Source of the DNA: an uncultured cyanobacterium
GTDB taxonomy: Bacteria > Cyanobacteriota > Cyanobacteriia > PCC-6307 > Cyanobiaceae
Assembly: GCA_903862155.1 (NCBI GenBank)
Contig: CAIOXF010000358.1
Coordinates: 1-8,604, forward strand
Length of the DNA: 8,604 bases
Direction: 5' to 3'
Both the position numbers and the translations under genes were made by a program. This document shows positions 7,808 through 8,604 of this stretch, piece by piece (position 1 is the stretch's first letter; every line of letters begins with the position of its first letter). The notes below the pieces were generated by a model. That model ran no database searches, was not told the DNA's origin, and saw nothing but the letters and a program-made list of their open reading frames with translations.

Positions 7808-8053
7808 TCAGGGCTGGGCGAAGAACCTGTCGAGGTAGTGCTCGGTCACGCAGCGGTCGGTGCAGCCGTTCTGGAACAGGAAGCTGGCCAGGGCCGAGGT
7901 GATCAGGGAGTACTGGTCCCAGCGGGGGTTGGCCTCGATGAAGGCGCGCATCCCCTCAAACAGCAGCTCGGGCACCTCGGCTTCCAGGCTCACGCTGGTG
8001 GCGGTGGCCGGCTGCCCATGGCAGCGCTGGAGATGTCCGTGTTCCATTCCCAT
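7808..8053 (-). CDS. DUF2811-family small protein, function unknown
   Basis: An 81-residue protein if started at ATG 8053. I recognise residues 21-79 as the cyanobacterial DUF2811 family: VSLEAEVPELLFEGMRAFIE, then NPRWDQYSL (42-50), LASFLFQNG (55-63) and a final HYLDRFF (72-78). It has no signal peptide or membrane segment and is probably a small cytoplasmic helical protein; no function is known. The frame remains open to an ATG at 8110. I prefer 8053 because a purine-rich GGGAGAAGGG ends 7 bases before it and because family similarity starts shortly after; ATG 8047 is also possible. The first 20 residues (with HGH and CH) precede the family domain. The gene is convergent with the GMC gene and has a long noncoding region upstream. 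Confidence 0.85.
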   Translation of the reverse strand: MGMEHGHLQRCHGQPATATSVSLEAEVPELLFEGMRAFIEANPRWDQYSLITSALASFLFQNGCTDRCVTEHYLDRFFAQP

Positions 8054-8088
8054 CACCAGGCCCTTCTCCCTGCGGCGTTGACGGAGCC

Positions 8089-8117
8089 AGTACGCCACAC
8101 CCTGCAGCAACCGTCAA
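8089..8117 (-). promoter_or_regulatory. Weak candidate promoter for the DUF2811 gene
   Basis: On the minus strand TTGACG (8117-8112) matches a -35 element, with a 17-base spacer to CGTACT (8094-8089), a poor -10 sharing only three positions with TATAAT. Placement would give a leader of roughly 25-30 bases before ATG 8053. It is supported mainly by the -35 match. Confidence 0.22.
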
Positions 8118-8210
8118 AGCTGCAAACAGGGGGGAAGCGCAAGGGCATCTCAGCTGCGACAGCCAGTGGCCACCGGCCCCAATCCGAGGGATGGGTGGGG
8201 CGAAGCTCCT

Positions 8211-8234
8211 GAAAAAGATCTCAGCCCAGGGCTG
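8211..8234 (-). terminator. Terminator-like hairpin with T run on the minus strand
   Basis: Read on the minus strand, CAGCC-CTG-GGCTG forms a 5-bp stem, followed after AGATC by five T (8215-8211). The stem is short and the T run is displaced by about five bases, so it would be weak. An outer imperfect pairing (CTCCT at 8206-8210 with AGGAG at 8238-8242) encloses it. It could end read-through from the His-rich gene or a small RNA from the region around 8240-8330. Confidence 0.3.
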
Positions 8235-8305
8235 TCAAGGAGTTTCCGAACACTTGGGCGGTTTCCCCAGGGCAAACCGGGAGCCTGTTGGGCAGCACAC
8301 CAAGC

Positions 8306-8314
8306 TGTGGAAAA
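8306..8314 (-). other. DnaA-box-like 9-mer TTTTCCACA
   Basis: A perfect match, on the minus strand, to the cyanobacterial form of the DnaA box. Two poorer partial matches lie nearby: TTATCTCAA at 8379-8387, plus strand, and TTTTCCCCG around 8328-8336, minus strand. There is no tight cluster and no dnaA or dnaN gene in the window, so I treat it as an isolated site and not an origin. Confidence 0.3.
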
Positions 8315-8453
8315 CATCCCAGCATTACGGGGAAAAGCAGGGGCCTCGCGCGGAAATCCTGAAACGATTAGCAGGGCTTATCTCAAAGAATCTCGCTAGA
8401 CTCACCGCGAGGCAAGACGGCTGAGGCGCGGCAAACCCACCGGATCTTTTCAG

Positions 8454-8491
8454 CTTTGCGTTGCAATTGCACTCGGCGTTGCAACGCAAAG
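8454..8491 (-). terminator. Perfect 13-bp hairpin after the His-rich gene (no T tract)
   Basis: The arms CTTTGCGTTGCAA (8454-8466) and TTGCAACGCAAAG (8479-8491) pair over 13 bases without mismatch around a 12-base loop. On the minus strand the stem begins 10 bases after the stop codon of the His-rich gene, the usual place for a terminator or an mRNA 3'-stabilising hairpin. The sequence after the stem, CTGAAAAGATCC, has no T run, and the plus-strand side (GGCCCGGCG) has none either, so intrinsic termination is uncertain. Confidence 0.4.
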
Positions 8492-8501
8492 GGCCCGGCG
8501 A

Positions 8502-8604
8502 TCAGCGCTCCCGCAGGGTGCGGGGACCGAGGGGATGGTCGGCGTGGGGATAGGGCGGATGGTGATGGCCGCCCTGCTCGTCACTGTGGTCATGACTGTG
8601 CCCG
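8502..8604 (-). CDS. C-terminus of a protein with a histidine-rich tail (5' part outside window)
   Basis: Only the last 33 codons and the TGA at 8504-8502 are in the window. The visible end includes GHSHDHSDEQGGHHHPP (1-17 of the fragment), then YPHADHPLGPRTLRER. Eight of the 33 residues are His, mixed with Asp and Glu, a composition typical of metal-binding tails for nickel, zinc, cobalt or copper. Such tails occur in urease and hydrogenase nickel chaperones, CobW-type GTPases, SlyD and metal transporters, so the family cannot be named. The reading frame is chosen because it is continuous to the edge, has a G/C-rich third position like the other genes, and ends 10 bases before a strong hairpin. 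Which metal, if any, is bound is inference. Confidence 0.65.
   Translation of the reverse strand, partial: GHSHDHSDEQGGHHHPPYPHADHPLGPRTLRER

Larger units (their letters stand above)
8054..8501. other. Gene-free region with inverted repeats
   Basis: No protein gene is supported across these 448 bases. Base use is less GC-biased than in the neighbouring genes. The region must hold the promoter and leader of DUF2811 and the 3' end of the His-rich gene. Visible elements are a 21-bp hairpin with arms CGGTTT (8259-8264) and AAACCG (8274-8279); an imperfect inverted repeat at 8206-8242 with inner stem CAGCC / GGCTG; a long-range 8-bp repeat GCCTCGCG (8343-8350) and CGCGAGGC (8406-8413); one DnaA-box-like 9-mer at 8306-8314; and the 13-bp stem at 8454-8491. 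I do not recognise tmRNA, RNase P RNA, SRP RNA, 6S RNA or a tRNA here. Confidence 0.6.

Noticed and set aside
7800..7818. A hairpin CCCAGC / GCTGGG over the DUF2811 stop codon
   Set aside because: A six-bp stem with no T run on the minus strand side; insufficient to call a terminator for DUF2811.
8233..8238. A perfect -35 box TTGACA on the minus strand
   Set aside because: No acceptable -10 lies 15-19 bases downstream, and the box is part of the inverted repeat at 8206-8242.
8221..8325. A 34-residue minus-strand ORF beginning MLGCFPQLG, ending at the terminator-like hairpin
   Set aside because: There is no ribosome binding site and no recognisable similarity, and its stop lies beside the hairpin by coincidence of position. 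It is too short to support without conservation data.
8191..8424. A 77-codon plus-strand ORF (and an overlapping 77-codon ORF at 8166-8399) in the gene-free region
   Set aside because: Third-position GC is only about 60 percent against a strong G/C preference in the real genes, there is no recognisable domain, and the overlapping frame is equally open. These look like chance ORFs.
8206..8460. Possible chromosomal replication origin
   Set aside because: There is only one good DnaA box, no dnaN or dnaA in the window and no clear AT-rich unwinding element.

Overview
The window looks like chromosomal DNA of a GC-rich unicellular cyanobacterium, most likely of the Cyanobium / marine-freshwater Synechococcus (alpha-cyanobacterial) group. 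The evidence is the high GC content with strong G/C preference at third codon positions, three proteins of families largely confined to cyanobacteria and plastids (DUF3318, CGLD27/Ycf36-like DUF1230, DUF2811), and weak or absent Shine-Dalgarno sequences. The genus is an inference; no rRNA or marker phylogeny is available here.

Layout. Positions 1-3191 (minus) hold carB, the large subunit of carbamoyl-phosphate synthase, complete at its N-terminus and cut by the window edge about 40 residues before its expected end. A 127-bp divergent intergenic region separates it from a tight plus-strand cluster: a DUF3318 membrane protein (3319-3954), rsfS, the ribosomal silencing factor (3947-4348), a CGLD27-like membrane protein (4352-4843), and an Asparaginase_II-type L-asparaginase (4863-5828). 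The initiator tRNA gene (5864-5940) follows with a strong intrinsic terminator. Next is a GMC-family flavoprotein oxidoreductase (6015-7691) with its own terminator, which faces a convergent small DUF2811 gene (minus, 7808-8053). A gene-free stretch of about 450 bp (8054-8501) holds several inverted repeats. The right edge carries the 3' end of a minus-strand gene with a histidine-rich C-terminus.

Functional reading. carB makes carbamoyl phosphate for arginine and pyrimidines. The four-gene plus cluster has an 8-bp overlap, a 3-bp gap and a 19-bp gap, so it is probably one transcription unit. It mixes translation control (rsfS, then the initiator tRNA) with nitrogen recycling (asparaginase) and two poorly understood membrane proteins. 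The GMC enzyme is probably transcribed separately. No mobile element, CRISPR array, prophage or obvious defence system is visible. This is mostly ordinary core genome, and I do not see a convincing undescribed system. The least explained part is the noncoding region 8054-8501.
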